From Parvibaculaceae bacterium PLY_AMNH_Bact1 (GTDB taxonomy: Bacteria > Pseudomonadota > Alphaproteobacteria > Parvibaculales > Parvibaculaceae), in contig CP126168.1 in NCBI GenBank assembly GCA_032881465.1, forward strand, positions 1,798,001 through 1,862,000: DNA of 64,000 nt, written 5' to 3'. Positions 49,783 through 58,454 of this stretch are shown in pieces. The translations under genes were made by a program, and so were the position numbers. The stretch's first letter is position 1, and each line of letters begins with the position of its first letter. A model generated the notes under the pieces. That model was not told where the DNA came from and made no database searches. It saw only the letters and a program-made list of their open reading frames with translations.

Positions 49783-52560
49783 TCAACGGTTAGCCGGTCT
49801 TCCGTCGTCTTCCAACCATTCACGCAGCGTTCCAGGCATAGATGTGTCTTGTTTTGAATCCTCGATCAGTTCAGACTCTTGCCCCAGATTGAGGCCGGAC
49901 CCAGCATTCAGCAAGTATGCGCGCAAACGCTGTTCGATCACGGGAGACAACTCGCCTTGATGCACAACAGCAGCTAGGTCCTTGGCGACCTGCGGATCGT
50001 AGAGCGCCTGACGCCAAAGGTCCTCACTCACGGCCCGACGCCGACCCTGTAAGAACCGACCCAACACGTCGATTGCTTCAATACGAGCACTTGTCCGACC
50101 AGACCTGACAGCGAAAGCGCGGGACGCTATTTGCTTCGGGCTTTGACCCAGAGCATCACCAATATTCTTCAAGGGATCAGGATTTACACCAACACCTGAT
50201 GGATCCGGCACACGCGCCAACATCTCTCGCGCCTCAAGCACAGTCCGCAGATTACGCACATGGCTGCCATTCCCAAACACTCGGTTGATGGCCGCCGCAT
50301 TGGCATCCAGAAACTTACGTTGGTCCTTGGGAGTAAGGCTTATCGTGCTGTCCCAAACGTGCCTTCGCAATGCTCCCAGCGCTGCACTGTCTCCCCTGAC
50401 CGACCGCATCAAAGACTTGAGCAGTCGGTTGTCCTTTAGTGCATCTTGGACAGCACGCTCCGGGGTCTTCTGGCCATTCGTTACTCTGTCGATCACCCGA
50501 GAGAGCGCCATGTCGTCTACCGTTGCGGCGCGCGACCTCAATTGATCCTGACGTCTAACGATTGACGCCAATGCGCCTCCGACGTCGTCAACGCGCCCTT
50601 TGATTGATGGGTATTCCTCCAGCACAGGTCTATGCCGTCTATACCACTGGTCATAGAGTTTGGGGTTTATCTGCCCGTCACGAACCGCAGCATCGCGTAG
50701 GCTATCAAGAGCCACGGACTCAAGCGCTGCCGTCGCTTCAGGATTGTCGCCAAATGTGGATCTGAACTGCCGCGCAGCGCCGATGTCTCCGGCTTTGAAG
50801 AAAGCGCTTGCGACGTTTTCATCTCGGGTTCGGTAGAATCCACCACCATCTCTGCGTTTCACCTCAAAGGTCGCGCCTCTGCGGAAGCGCTCGATGTACT
50901 CGGTGCGATAGGTTTCACGAAACCTCGCATAGTTCTCCGCCAAGTGGGGCGCACTTTCAGATGCCGTGTCAAGCGCTTCATCTGTCAACTCATCGAGCCG
51001 CTGATCGAGAATGGCTAGTTGCCTGATTTTTCCTGCATTTGGATTTGCGCTTCGCTGTGCATCCCGCAGGTCTTCCGAGACACGCTGCCGGAGGCTCATC
51101 CAGTCTTGAAAGGTGACATCACCCTCAGTTTTCAGCACTTCGTCCAGCACTTCCGGGCGGCTTGCTTCACTTGAAAATTTGCCGCGAAGCTGAAACGCCT
51201 CATCTTCATTAAGTTGCTGTCGGACTGCGTCAAATGAAATCAGAGAGTCATCATTGTTCAAACCAAGTTCGTCGGCCAGATCCGCCATCCTTTGTGCTTC
51301 CGCTCGCTGCAGCGTCGTCAGTCGATCCCTCAGCTGATCGCCCACAGCACTCCGGTCGGCGACAGGCAGGCTATCGGCAAGTCGTTCCGCCCTCTCTGTT
51401 ACGTCAGCGGTCTGTTTCTCCAGCGCACCTCGCGCATTCTTCAGGCGACCAGAGGCACCATCAAAAATGAATTCTGGATTGTCGATCCCATCGGGCGCGC
51501 GTTCACTGGCAAACGAGTCTATTGCATCCTGGTTTTGGTCGCGTCGTGCGCGAAAGGCCTCCAGGTCAGCACCACTTGCCCCTTTCTCGACATCACGCTG
51601 CGTCTGAACAATAGAGGGAGCATCTGTTGCTTCTGCCAATGAGGGCTGAAAGCCTTCAATTTGAGCCCCGACACGTTCTGCATTCTCAAGGTTCTCACGC
51701 GCGGCCGGCGTCAGTTGTCCTCCTAGAGCCTCTGACACCTCACGGCGCGCCGCTTGCGTTTGAGCTGATGAAGAGAAACGGTTCATGACGGCCCGACCAA
51801 ACCTTGTCGCTGCCACACTCGGACTAAGCGCTATCGCTGCGGGCGCAAGCCCCCCTGCGACCTCACCCAACATTCGTGATGAGGCATCTCCGGGGTCAAT
51901 CTCATCTGCAATTCCACCACCCGCTCCGGCAGCAGCTGCAGAAATCGTCTCTGCAGCCAAGGTCGTTGCTGGAGCCGCTCTCGCTGCAGCCACAGCGCTC
52001 TTTCCAACTGCGTCAAGTGTACCCTTGGGGATTGCAGAAACACCCCTCGCCACCGGAGCAGCGGCGCCTGCCATTGGGATCAACGCCAAAGGGAGCGACG
52101 TTGCCAATTCCCGACCCGACGACTGAGCCACCCGCCCCGAAGCAGTTTCCGGTTCGTAGTCACTGAAAGAACGCATCAGGTTCGCACCCACACCAAACTC
52201 TTGTCGGTGCTCCTCCAGTTCTTCCAGATTTTGGGGGAAACCCAGATGCTCCGATCCAGGGATCATGCCGATCACCGCTGTTGGCAGTGTTGTGGGAAGA
52301 TCAATGAGCCGACCGATGCCCTCATTGAAACCAGTTAGAAAACCCTTTGCTCCATCCTCCACAGCACCGGGTTGTGTCCCTCGCCTCGCAAGTTCTTCGG
52401 CGAACCGATTTTGAACAGCGCTCTCACCGGACACGATATTAGATTCTTCCGTTTCATCAATGTTGTCATTCGCTGTAGCGAATTCACTGAAGTCCAGTCT
52501 CTGATCGGCCACTGCTGGCTCATCAACCGGCGTCGCGTCAGATGAAAAATCCAAAAGCAT
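49783..52560 (-). CDS. large internal virion (ejection) protein, P22 gp16-like position
   Basis: 925 residues, the largest gene here. N-terminal acidic part, then a hydrophobic and Gly/Ala-rich region (residues about 130-250: LATSLPLALIPMAGAAAPVA, ATTLAAETISAAAAGAGGG) that could insert in membranes, then long amphipathic helices. No enzymatic motif is seen. It is the third of three consecutive genes whose order and character match P22 ejection proteins gp7-gp20-gp16, which leave the virion with the DNA. Sequence similarity to gp16 itself cannot be claimed by eye. Confidence 0.65.
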   Translation of the reverse strand: MLLDFSSDATPVDEPAVADQRLDFSEFATANDNIDETEESNIVSGESAVQNRFAEELARRGTQPGAVEDGAKGFLTGFNEGIGRLIDLPTTLPTAVIGMIPGSEHLGFPQNLEELEEHRQEFGVGANLMRSFSDYEPETASGRVAQSSGRELATSLPLALIPMAGAAAPVARGVSAIPKGTLDAVGKSAVAAARAAPATTLAAETISAAAAGAGGGIADEIDPGDASSRMLGEVAGGLAPAAIALSPSVAATRFGRAVMNRFSSSAQTQAARREVSEALGGQLTPAARENLENAERVGAQIEGFQPSLAEATDAPSIVQTQRDVEKGASGADLEAFRARRDQNQDAIDSFASERAPDGIDNPEFIFDGASGRLKNARGALEKQTADVTERAERLADSLPVADRSAVGDQLRDRLTTLQRAEAQRMADLADELGLNNDDSLISFDAVRQQLNEDEAFQLRGKFSSEASRPEVLDEVLKTEGDVTFQDWMSLRQRVSEDLRDAQRSANPNAGKIRQLAILDQRLDELTDEALDTASESAPHLAENYARFRETYRTEYIERFRRGATFEVKRRDGGGFYRTRDENVASAFFKAGDIGAARQFRSTFGDNPEATAALESVALDSLRDAAVRDGQINPKLYDQWYRRHRPVLEEYPSIKGRVDDVGGALASIVRRQDQLRSRAATVDDMALSRVIDRVTNGQKTPERAVQDALKDNRLLKSLMRSVRGDSAALGALRRHVWDSTISLTPKDQRKFLDANAAAINRVFGNGSHVRNLRTVLEAREMLARVPDPSGVGVNPDPLKNIGDALGQSPKQIASRAFAVRSGRTSARIEAIDVLGRFLQGRRRAVSEDLWRQALYDPQVAKDLAAVVHQGELSPVIEQRLRAYLLNAGSGLNLGQESELIEDSKQDTSMPGTLREWLEDDGRPANR

Positions 52561-52561
52561 G

Positions 52562-54157
52562 TCAGTTCTTTCTCAGTGTGCGCCCGTCTGACGGATTGAT
52601 GAACAACGAACCTGACGGCAAAGCATCGAACTCTTCTTGGCTCTGCACCCGCACCGCTTCACCTTGTGTCATCTGAGGGGGTTGTTGTGCGGGCTCAGTC
52701 GGTTCCCCGCTCGTCCCCGATGCCCCGCCAAGGAGTAGGTCAAGCCTGTCAGATGCCCGTTTGATTTCGGTTTCGGTCATTGAAGCTGGGTCCATCGCGT
52801 TCAACTCATCCACACTCATCTGGTCGATTTGAGGGACCCCCATAACCTCCAAGAAGCGAGAGATATCGTTCGCGGCTTGTCTCGCGTTTTTTCTCGCTTC
52901 CACAGGCATTGAATTATCAACTGACGTCTCTTGCTCCTGCACCAAACGTCTACGCAGGCTACTGTCAAGCGCACTCATCTGCAGCCGGGCTCGCTCAGGG
53001 CTGTTAAAAATACCCTTATCGATCGCTATCTCTTCACGAATACGAGTCATTTCAGCCACAGGAAAACGAGGGTTGACCGAAAGAGCCCGAATGAGCTCAT
53101 TTTGTGCAGTGTTGAAGTTTTGCCGAGCTGCCGTCACATCAGGAGCTGTGAGCTCATCGCTAAACTGGCCAGTCACCCCTGACAGTAGGTCAACGACCGT
53201 CGGCACAGCCCCCACCGCATTGTCTGCGCCACCATACAGGGTTTCCTCGCTGCCGGGTGTCGGCACACCAACCGGTTCTACAGGTTCTTCCTGCGCACCT
53301 TGTGTTCGTAGCGGAACGATTTCGTTCGTCCCCAAATCCACCAATGTTACTTCATTCGTCACTGGATCTTTGTGAATCCTAAGCTGACCGTATGCGATTT
53401 TTCTTGCCTGCTCCGGTTCCACACCGCCCTGAATTAGTGCCTGCATCTTCCTGGACGCAGCATCGTCGGTCCCCGCCACTGTTGCCGGTTCCGGGGCACC
53501 TGGTACATTGTAAACGAATGTTGGATCTGCTGTTCTTTCCTGACCAAGGGTCTCGTGTTGCAACCCTTCAAGGGCCGTCTGAATGAACTTCTCCTGATTG
53601 GCTGGACTGTTCGGGTGCCGGGCCTGTGCTGCTTCTGCGATCCGCGAGACTTGCGCCAGAAAAGTCGTATTGGTGAGGATCTCTTCCGGAATCTCCTCGC
53701 CGTACGCGGCGGCGACCTGTCGGGCTGCCGGGATGTTGCCCTGCTGGACAAGGTTTAGGCTCTCATAGAAACCACGCATCCTTGCCGCGGCGGCATTTGC
53801 CTTGCCAGCTGTCGCCGTAGCCGAAGCTAGGTTGACCTGATGCGGGGCAAGGTTTCTGGCGTGGTCCAGGTTGTGCTGCGCTTGATCAGTCGCTATCGGC
53901 GCCTGTCTTGCTGCTTCGCCTGAGATCGCAACCTTGTCAGCCTCTGTTGCTTCAGCAATTCTGGTATCAACTTCACGTCGACCAGCATCAGCTACAATGG
54001 ACCTCAGACGGGTTGGGTTCGCTTCAGCATTGAAATCATTGGAAAGCGTCTGTGCGTCGAGCGCAGCCTCTCCACGACGCTGAGCCTGATCGAAATTCAT
54101 ATATCGCTGAAAGTTCGACATGGCCGGGCTCTCGCGGTTGAACTGAACCATCATCAC
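52562..54157 (-). CDS. internal virion (ejection) protein, P22 gp20-like position
   Basis: 531 residues. Helical, Ala/Gln-rich N-terminal half and acidic, Pro-rich loop (VEPVGVPTPGSEETLYGGAD), then an Asp/Glu helix domain and the end GSLFINPSDGRTLRKN. No family recognised. It overlaps the preceding gene by 4 bases (ATGA) and is separated by 1 base from the 925-residue protein, so the three are made together. An ejection role is inferred from order. Confidence 0.6.
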   Translation of the reverse strand: MMMVQFNRESPAMSNFQRYMNFDQAQRRGEAALDAQTLSNDFNAEANPTRLRSIVADAGRREVDTRIAEATEADKVAISGEAARQAPIATDQAQHNLDHARNLAPHQVNLASATATAGKANAAAARMRGFYESLNLVQQGNIPAARQVAAAYGEEIPEEILTNTTFLAQVSRIAEAAQARHPNSPANQEKFIQTALEGLQHETLGQERTADPTFVYNVPGAPEPATVAGTDDAASRKMQALIQGGVEPEQARKIAYGQLRIHKDPVTNEVTLVDLGTNEIVPLRTQGAQEEPVEPVGVPTPGSEETLYGGADNAVGAVPTVVDLLSGVTGQFSDELTAPDVTAARQNFNTAQNELIRALSVNPRFPVAEMTRIREEIAIDKGIFNSPERARLQMSALDSSLRRRLVQEQETSVDNSMPVEARKNARQAANDISRFLEVMGVPQIDQMSVDELNAMDPASMTETEIKRASDRLDLLLGGASGTSGEPTEPAQQPPQMTQGEAVRVQSQEEFDALPSGSLFINPSDGRTLRKN

Positions 54158-54993
54158 ACCCCGTTTTTCTTGAAGATGTTGTCGCCGGATCCATACCGGG
54201 ACTTGCGGGCTTCTGAGGCGATTATTCCGCCCAGATCACCAATAACACCGCCCGCAATGTTGGCATTGGCTGCCGTTGCATTTGCATGATACTGACCGGC
54301 TTGGTTTGCCGCGTTCGCCGCGAAGTATCCCTGATTGGAAAGCGCGTTCCCGACCTGGTTTCCAAGGTTCGTCGCATTGGTCGCTTGTGACGTTCCGACA
54401 CCAAGTTCAATGTTTGCGGCACTCTTGCCCCGGTCATACCGGTTCTGAGCCCGAGCACCTTCTGCGTTGTAATAGACATCAGAGAGGCCACCCGCAGCGC
54501 CTGCCGCTCTGCTCTTGTTCGCCTCAAGTGCTGTATTGATGTAGTCGGCATCTACAGAGCGCAGCATGGCTGCAGCTGTCCTCCCAGACCCAGCAAAGCT
54601 CGATCCCCGGATCTGATTATTTGCGCCGCGCCGCGCTTCCTCCAAACCCTCCTTCTGAACCGCTGTAAGGCGTCCAGGATCAGCAATGATGGTGCGCAGA
54701 TATGAGGTGGCTGGTGCCGCTCCGGCAGAAATTGCCTCATACCTTTGGTCGGCTTCTTCTCCTGCTTCCCCGAGATATTCCTGTCCGCTCTCTCGCGCTT
54801 CATCGAGACGCCGGTTCGACTCATCATACTGACGCTTTAGTTCTGCGATCTGTTCGCGGGTCGCTTGCGCCTGAATCTCTGCCGCACGTATTTGTGCTTG
54901 CGCAGCTTCTGCTGCAGCTTTTTTGTTCCCTTTCGACGATAACAAGCCTCCGCCTATGGACGCCGCTGCTCCAATTGCTGCTCCCCATGGCAT
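54154..54993 (-). CDS. DNA-ejection protein, gp7-like
   Basis: 279 residues from ATG 54993 (MPWGAAIGAAASIGGGLLSS). Start and Gly-rich hydrophobic N-terminus, followed by a coiled coil (AEIQAQATREQIAELKRQYD) and a Gly/Ala/Asn-rich C-terminal part, resemble the gp7-type DNA transfer proteins of P22-like podoviruses. Such proteins are cleaved at the N-terminus on assembly; I cannot identify the site. The ATG follows the cupin stop by 1 base. Confidence 0.7.
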   Translation of the reverse strand: MPWGAAIGAAASIGGGLLSSKGNKKAAAEAAQAQIRAAEIQAQATREQIAELKRQYDESNRRLDEARESGQEYLGEAGEEADQRYEAISAGAAPATSYLRTIIADPGRLTAVQKEGLEEARRGANNQIRGSSFAGSGRTAAAMLRSVDADYINTALEANKSRAAGAAGGLSDVYYNAEGARAQNRYDRGKSAANIELGVGTSQATNATNLGNQVGNALSNQGYFAANAANQAGQYHANATAANANIAGGVIGDLGGIIASEARKSRYGSGDNIFKKNGV

Positions 54994-54994
54994 A

Positions 54995-55372
54995 TCAGAA
55001 ACCCTCCAAATTGTGCTCTTCTTTGATGTCGATAACACCAGAGCGAGAAGTGTTGTGGATGCAGTAGATCAATGTGTTGTCTTCGAGAGAGAGAAAAGCG
55101 TGTTTCTCATTTGCCTCAATAAAGATGGAGCAAGGTGCTACGAATTCTCCCAGTAGATCACCATCTTTCCAGGCCTTAACTGACCCTCGGGCGAGCATAC
55201 TGGTATGGTCGTATTCGTGCGCATGCTGCGGCACCAAGGTGTTCCTTTTTGGAATATCCATCGAAACAATGGCCACTCCATCTGCAGTGGTGAAGTCCAA
55301 CCGAATGGGCTGTTCAATGTCCTCATGACTAAGACAGGTGTTACAATCAACGCCAGGTATGCAGTTCATCAT
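54995..55372 (-). CDS. cupin-fold protein in virion gene cluster
   Basis: 125 residues. Cupin motif 1 is LVPQHAHEYDHTSMLARG with H50, H52, E53 and H56, and motif 2 FVAPCSIFIEANEKHAFL with H91: enough ligands for one metal. The N-terminus has three Cys (CIPGVDCNTC). It is directly adjacent to the hydroxylase gene (no gap) and 1 base from the first ejection gene. Small cupins can be isomerases, oxygenases or sugar-binding proteins; here it may act with the hydroxylase on a virion protein or on host metabolites. Confidence 0.75.
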   Translation of the reverse strand: MMNCIPGVDCNTCLSHEDIEQPIRLDFTTADGVAIVSMDIPKRNTLVPQHAHEYDHTSMLARGSVKAWKDGDLLGEFVAPCSIFIEANEKHAFLSLEDNTLIYCIHNTSRSGVIDIKEEHNLEGF

Positions 55373-55942
55373 CTACCTCTTCACACACACAATCATTGCT
55401 ATGCGCTCTTCGTCGCTATCATTCTCAACCCAGTGGAGACGATCATTGCGAAACCGCCATACGTCGCCGTCAGACGCCGCTATTTGGCCATCTTCCCAGC
55501 AGAAGCGGGCCCCCGGGCGCACCTTCACCGCGACGTAGTACTTCTCATGAACATCGGCATGCCATCCACTGTCGATATGGGGCAAGACTCTCCCGCCCGG
55601 TTCCAGTTTCGTAAGGAGAACACCACCAAGAGAACTCCCGCCGACCAGCTTGAGAACTAGATCAGATATCCTTTTGGCCGCGGGGAGCTGCAAGGCAGGG
55701 GCGAGCCAAACACTCTCATGTTCATCGCAGAAGGCTGACATATCCGACCCATGCTCATCTATGAACTGGTCTAGGTCGCGGAACCGTACCCAAATATCCG
55801 TCGAACCCTCATGAGGGGAGCCTGGCATGACCCGTGCGCTCTGTTCGCCCCAGAGGTGATTATTCGCCTCGATCTCACTCCCAAGTTCCGCAACTTGAAT
55901 GCCGGTCGCTATGAGCTCAAAAGATGGATCATTAGAAATCAT
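55373..55942 (-). CDS. aspartyl/asparaginyl beta-hydroxylase family 2OG-Fe(II) oxygenase
   Basis: 189 residues from ATG 55942 with GAGG upstream; a TTG at 55963 is not needed. LEPGGRVLPHIDSGWHADVH gives H122 and D124, WRFRNDRLHWVENDSDEER gives H170 and the R180 that binds 2-oxoglutarate: the full Fe(II)/2OG triad of this family. It could hydroxylate Asp or Asn side chains in a virion or host protein. It is inserted with the cupin gene in the structural module, immediately before the ejection genes. Confidence 0.78.
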   Translation of the reverse strand: MISNDPSFELIATGIQVAELGSEIEANNHLWGEQSARVMPGSPHEGSTDIWVRFRDLDQFIDEHGSDMSAFCDEHESVWLAPALQLPAAKRISDLVLKLVGGSSLGGVLLTKLEPGGRVLPHIDSGWHADVHEKYYVAVKVRPGARFCWEDGQIAASDGDVWRFRNDRLHWVENDSDEERIAMIVCVKR

Positions 55943-55994
55943 TGCGGAGCCTCGCGCTAACAAACCACACCATCTTCAATCTGTTTTTTTCCTG

Positions 55995-56504
55995 TCAGAC
56001 TTCTTGCAGAAGACGCGCCATAGATACGCCCGGTTGGCTACCTTGACGCTGCAGTGCCATCCTCTGTTGTTCCGGAGTTTGCTGATAGAATCTCTTCATC
56101 TGGTCTGCATGATACTGTTGAGGTGTCGCGCCTCGACCAAGTCCCTGCGCTCTAAGGTTTGCTGCATAATTCTGCCAAGAGATTGCTCCGCCACCTTTCC
56201 CCATGCCGCCGATACGACCCGGGAAATAGACGAGTTCTGGCTCTGGCTCTGGTTCTGGTGTAGGCGCCGCCGGTGTTGGCGGCGGCGACACCACATCTTT
56301 CAGGGGGGTTACAGGGGTGAGGGGCGTCACGGTATGGCCCTGCGACGTTTGTTGAACCGTTCCCTTAATCAGGTTTCCCGTGACGGGGTCAATCCGCCCG
56401 CCCAGAAACGTTGGGCTGCGCTGTTCTGTGTGTCCCGAAGGCTGAATGTTCTGACGGCGAGCCGTTGCCTTGGTTGTGTCTTCTTCAAATACTTGCTGCG
56501 CCAT
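55995..56504 (-). CDS. proline-rich prophage virion-associated protein
   Basis: 169 residues from the second Met (MAQQVFEED); a GTG codon precedes it. A Pro/Glu-rich linker (PPTPAAPTPEPEPEPE) separates a polar N-terminus from RIGGMGKGGGAISWQNYAAN. The end is a helix with repeated Gln. No family recognised. It lies 6 bases after the 174-residue protein and may take the place of P22 gp14. Confidence 0.55.
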   Translation of the reverse strand: MAQQVFEEDTTKATARRQNIQPSGHTEQRSPTFLGGRIDPVTGNLIKGTVQQTSQGHTVTPLTPVTPLKDVVSPPPTPAAPTPEPEPEPELVYFPGRIGGMGKGGGAISWQNYAANLRAQGLGRGATPQQYHADQMKRFYQQTPEQQRMALQRQGSQPGVSMARLLQEV

Positions 56505-56513
56505 CACGGTTTC

Positions 56514-57038
56514 CTAAAGGTTCTGGATGATCAAAAAGTCATAGGTAACGGCGGCAGACGCTCCAGGAGCCGCTACCAGCGTCACCGTAAAACCGGTTGT
56601 CGATTTCTCTATCGTCTTGATCTGACGGGCTCCGCTCGCGGGCGAGCCGGTTTGGTCTACAATCTGGCAAAGGACAAAATAGGTGGAGCTCGCGCGTTCC
56701 TCTGAGAACTGGAGCTGTGCGAAATCATTCGTGCCCGATACCGTGAATTGGCCCGCATCCTCCGGGAACCGTCCCCGGACCTCCTGAAGCGCAAGGTTGG
56801 CGATCAGCTGAGCTAGTGCCAGAGACGTTTGGGCCGGGTCAGGTAGAACTCCTGTCTCTTCGAAATCACCGGTACTTGCATGGAACGCTGGGTCCAGCAT
56901 CTTGCTTTCACGCACCGCAGATTGAATAAACAGGTTCATCCACTGTTGAACCGCTTGAGCATCGGCCTCCTGGTTTCCTGTCAATCTCGGTTGAGGGGGA
57001 ACCGATACGTCATTGTTTTTTGGCGGCAGCGCAGGCAT
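56514..57038 (-). CDS. putative tail needle or fibre-tip protein
   Basis: 174 residues. Polar, Pro-rich start, a helix (EADAQAVQQWMNLFIQSAVR), and a beta-rich C-terminus (QIKTIEKSTTGFTVTLVAAP then AVTYDFLIIQNL) that looks like a small knob domain of phage fibres or tail needles. It overlaps the gp10-like gene by one base and lies where P22 encodes the tail needle gp26. The assignment is positional. Confidence 0.5.
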   Translation of the reverse strand: MPALPPKNNDVSVPPQPRLTGNQEADAQAVQQWMNLFIQSAVRESKMLDPAFHASTGDFEETGVLPDPAQTSLALAQLIANLALQEVRGRFPEDAGQFTVSGTNDFAQLQFSEERASSTYFVLCQIVDQTGSPASGARQIKTIEKSTTGFTVTLVAAPGASAAVTYDFLIIQNL

Positions 57039-58447
57039 CAGTTTTCCAGTCCCACTGCCATGATGTCCGCTCCCATGAGATCAACTGGACAGTCATCCGA
57101 CGTTGAAATCTCGAACTGGAACGAACCGGCGGACCCGAACTGTCCAAATTCAATGAACGGCGCTGTCTGGCCAGCTTTCCCGAGCGAGCGCTGCACCCAG
57201 TTTCCAAACGGCTTCCCGTCTCTGGAACATCGAACCCCTATCTCCGGGCTGCTGGTATTGCCGCTAAACCCACGTCGCACGCGAAGCCGCAGGTTCTGGA
57301 CCTGCAGTAGAGATCCACTCGCGGCATGACCTGTGCGGACGAGCCATCTCTGTGTTTTGCCATCCAGCGTGTAGGCGGTGTCTGAGAGCTCATAGATCTT
57401 GCCCTCACCACCAACAAACACACGGCCCCAGATTGTCCAGTGGGACCAGCCAGGCCAGCGCGCCGGCACACCATTCTGCTCATCCCACCCGTACAACGTG
57501 AACCAGCGTTTCGCGCGATAATCGAGGACCAGGGTAATTCCCTTAGTCCCGTAGGGTGTGGTTGCGTGGGGCAACTGCAGTAGAATGAACTTCTGCCCAA
57601 GTGTGTGCAGCGGTTTGTCTGGAAAGCCTCCGATCCAGGCATCTGACCAGTCGTCAACCTTCTCAAGAAGACGGCCTATCTCAGCGGACTGAGCAACGGA
57701 GACCTGGCCCGAGAACCTTACGAACTCAGTGAGACTGTTCATCGTCCACACTGCATTATCAGCGAAGATCATACCGTAGGGGAGCTTCACCCCCTCGCCG
57801 ACCGCCCAGCGTCTAAAGAAGGGCACTGATCCCGTCAGGTTCCGCTCAAACTGTTCAACTGAATTAGCGCCCCCAATCATCATTTCCCGAAACGGGGTGA
57901 TCATGAGGCTGTTTACATCGTCTGGGTTGCCATCAGCAGAGAACACGTCAAGCGGGTTCCATTTGGAGATGTCACCGCCTTCTGAGTTAAAGAAGCGACC
58001 CGAATTAGGCTCTGCCGCAACGAGATAGCCGTCAATCCATCCCACATGTGTCGCGTGGGGCGCATCTTCACTGAGAAGCTCTGTCTTCTCGCCACGCAGT
58101 CGGATGATGGGGCCACCGGCTGCCATCGTTAACTCACGGTCAGACTGCGCAAATATCACTCGCCGACCACCTGATACGGGCACGCCTGTCTTGTTCGTGA
58201 CATTCCCCGAACGATCAACTTGGTACACCTGACCCTTTGAGGTGGCTGCAATCATGTCGCCACCTAACTCAGAGAGATAAATGCGTCCGTTGCCTCCGAC
58301 GTCGGCGAAAGGGATAAGGCCTGGGAAGCGGGTATGCCCTCCCTGCTCGTTGATAAAGCTGTTCTCAATCGCCGTCTGATACCCCAGCACGGCGCCCTCG
58401 GGCTGGTTGAGGTACAGCGGATTGTTGAGTGGAAGGGGTTCCCATCT
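57038..58447 (-). CDS. gp10-like tail hub / packaged-DNA stabilisation protein
   Basis: 469 residues from ATG 58447 (MRWEPLPLNNPLYLNQPEG), close to the 472 of P22 gp10. An upstream extension to 58507 would overlap the spike gene. The chain is beta-rich with repeated Gly-Tyr and Trp motifs (WIDGYLVAAEPNSGRFF, TPFREMMIGGANSVEQFERN, YGMIFADNAVWTMNSLTEF), the pattern of the gp10 propeller. It would bind below the portal adaptor and hold the DNA in. Position between adaptor and ejection genes supports this. Confidence 0.7.
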   Translation of the reverse strand, partial: RWEPLPLNNPLYLNQPEGAVLGYQTAIENSFINEQGGHTRFPGLIPFADVGGNGRIYLSELGGDMIAATSKGQVYQVDRSGNVTNKTGVPVSGGRRVIFAQSDRELTMAAGGPIIRLRGEKTELLSEDAPHATHVGWIDGYLVAAEPNSGRFFNSEGGDISKWNPLDVFSADGNPDDVNSLMITPFREMMIGGANSVEQFERNLTGSVPFFRRWAVGEGVKLPYGMIFADNAVWTMNSLTEFVRFSGQVSVAQSAEIGRLLEKVDDWSDAWIGGFPDKPLHTLGQKFILLQLPHATTPYGTKGITLVLDYRAKRWFTLYGWDEQNGVPARWPGWSHWTIWGRVFVGGEGKIYELSDTAYTLDGKTQRWLVRTGHAASGSLLQVQNLRLRVRRGFSGNTSSPEIGVRCSRDGKPFGNWVQRSLGKAGQTAPFIEFGQFGSAGSFQFEISTSDDCPVDLMGADIMAVGLEN

Positions 58448-58454
58448 CATACGA

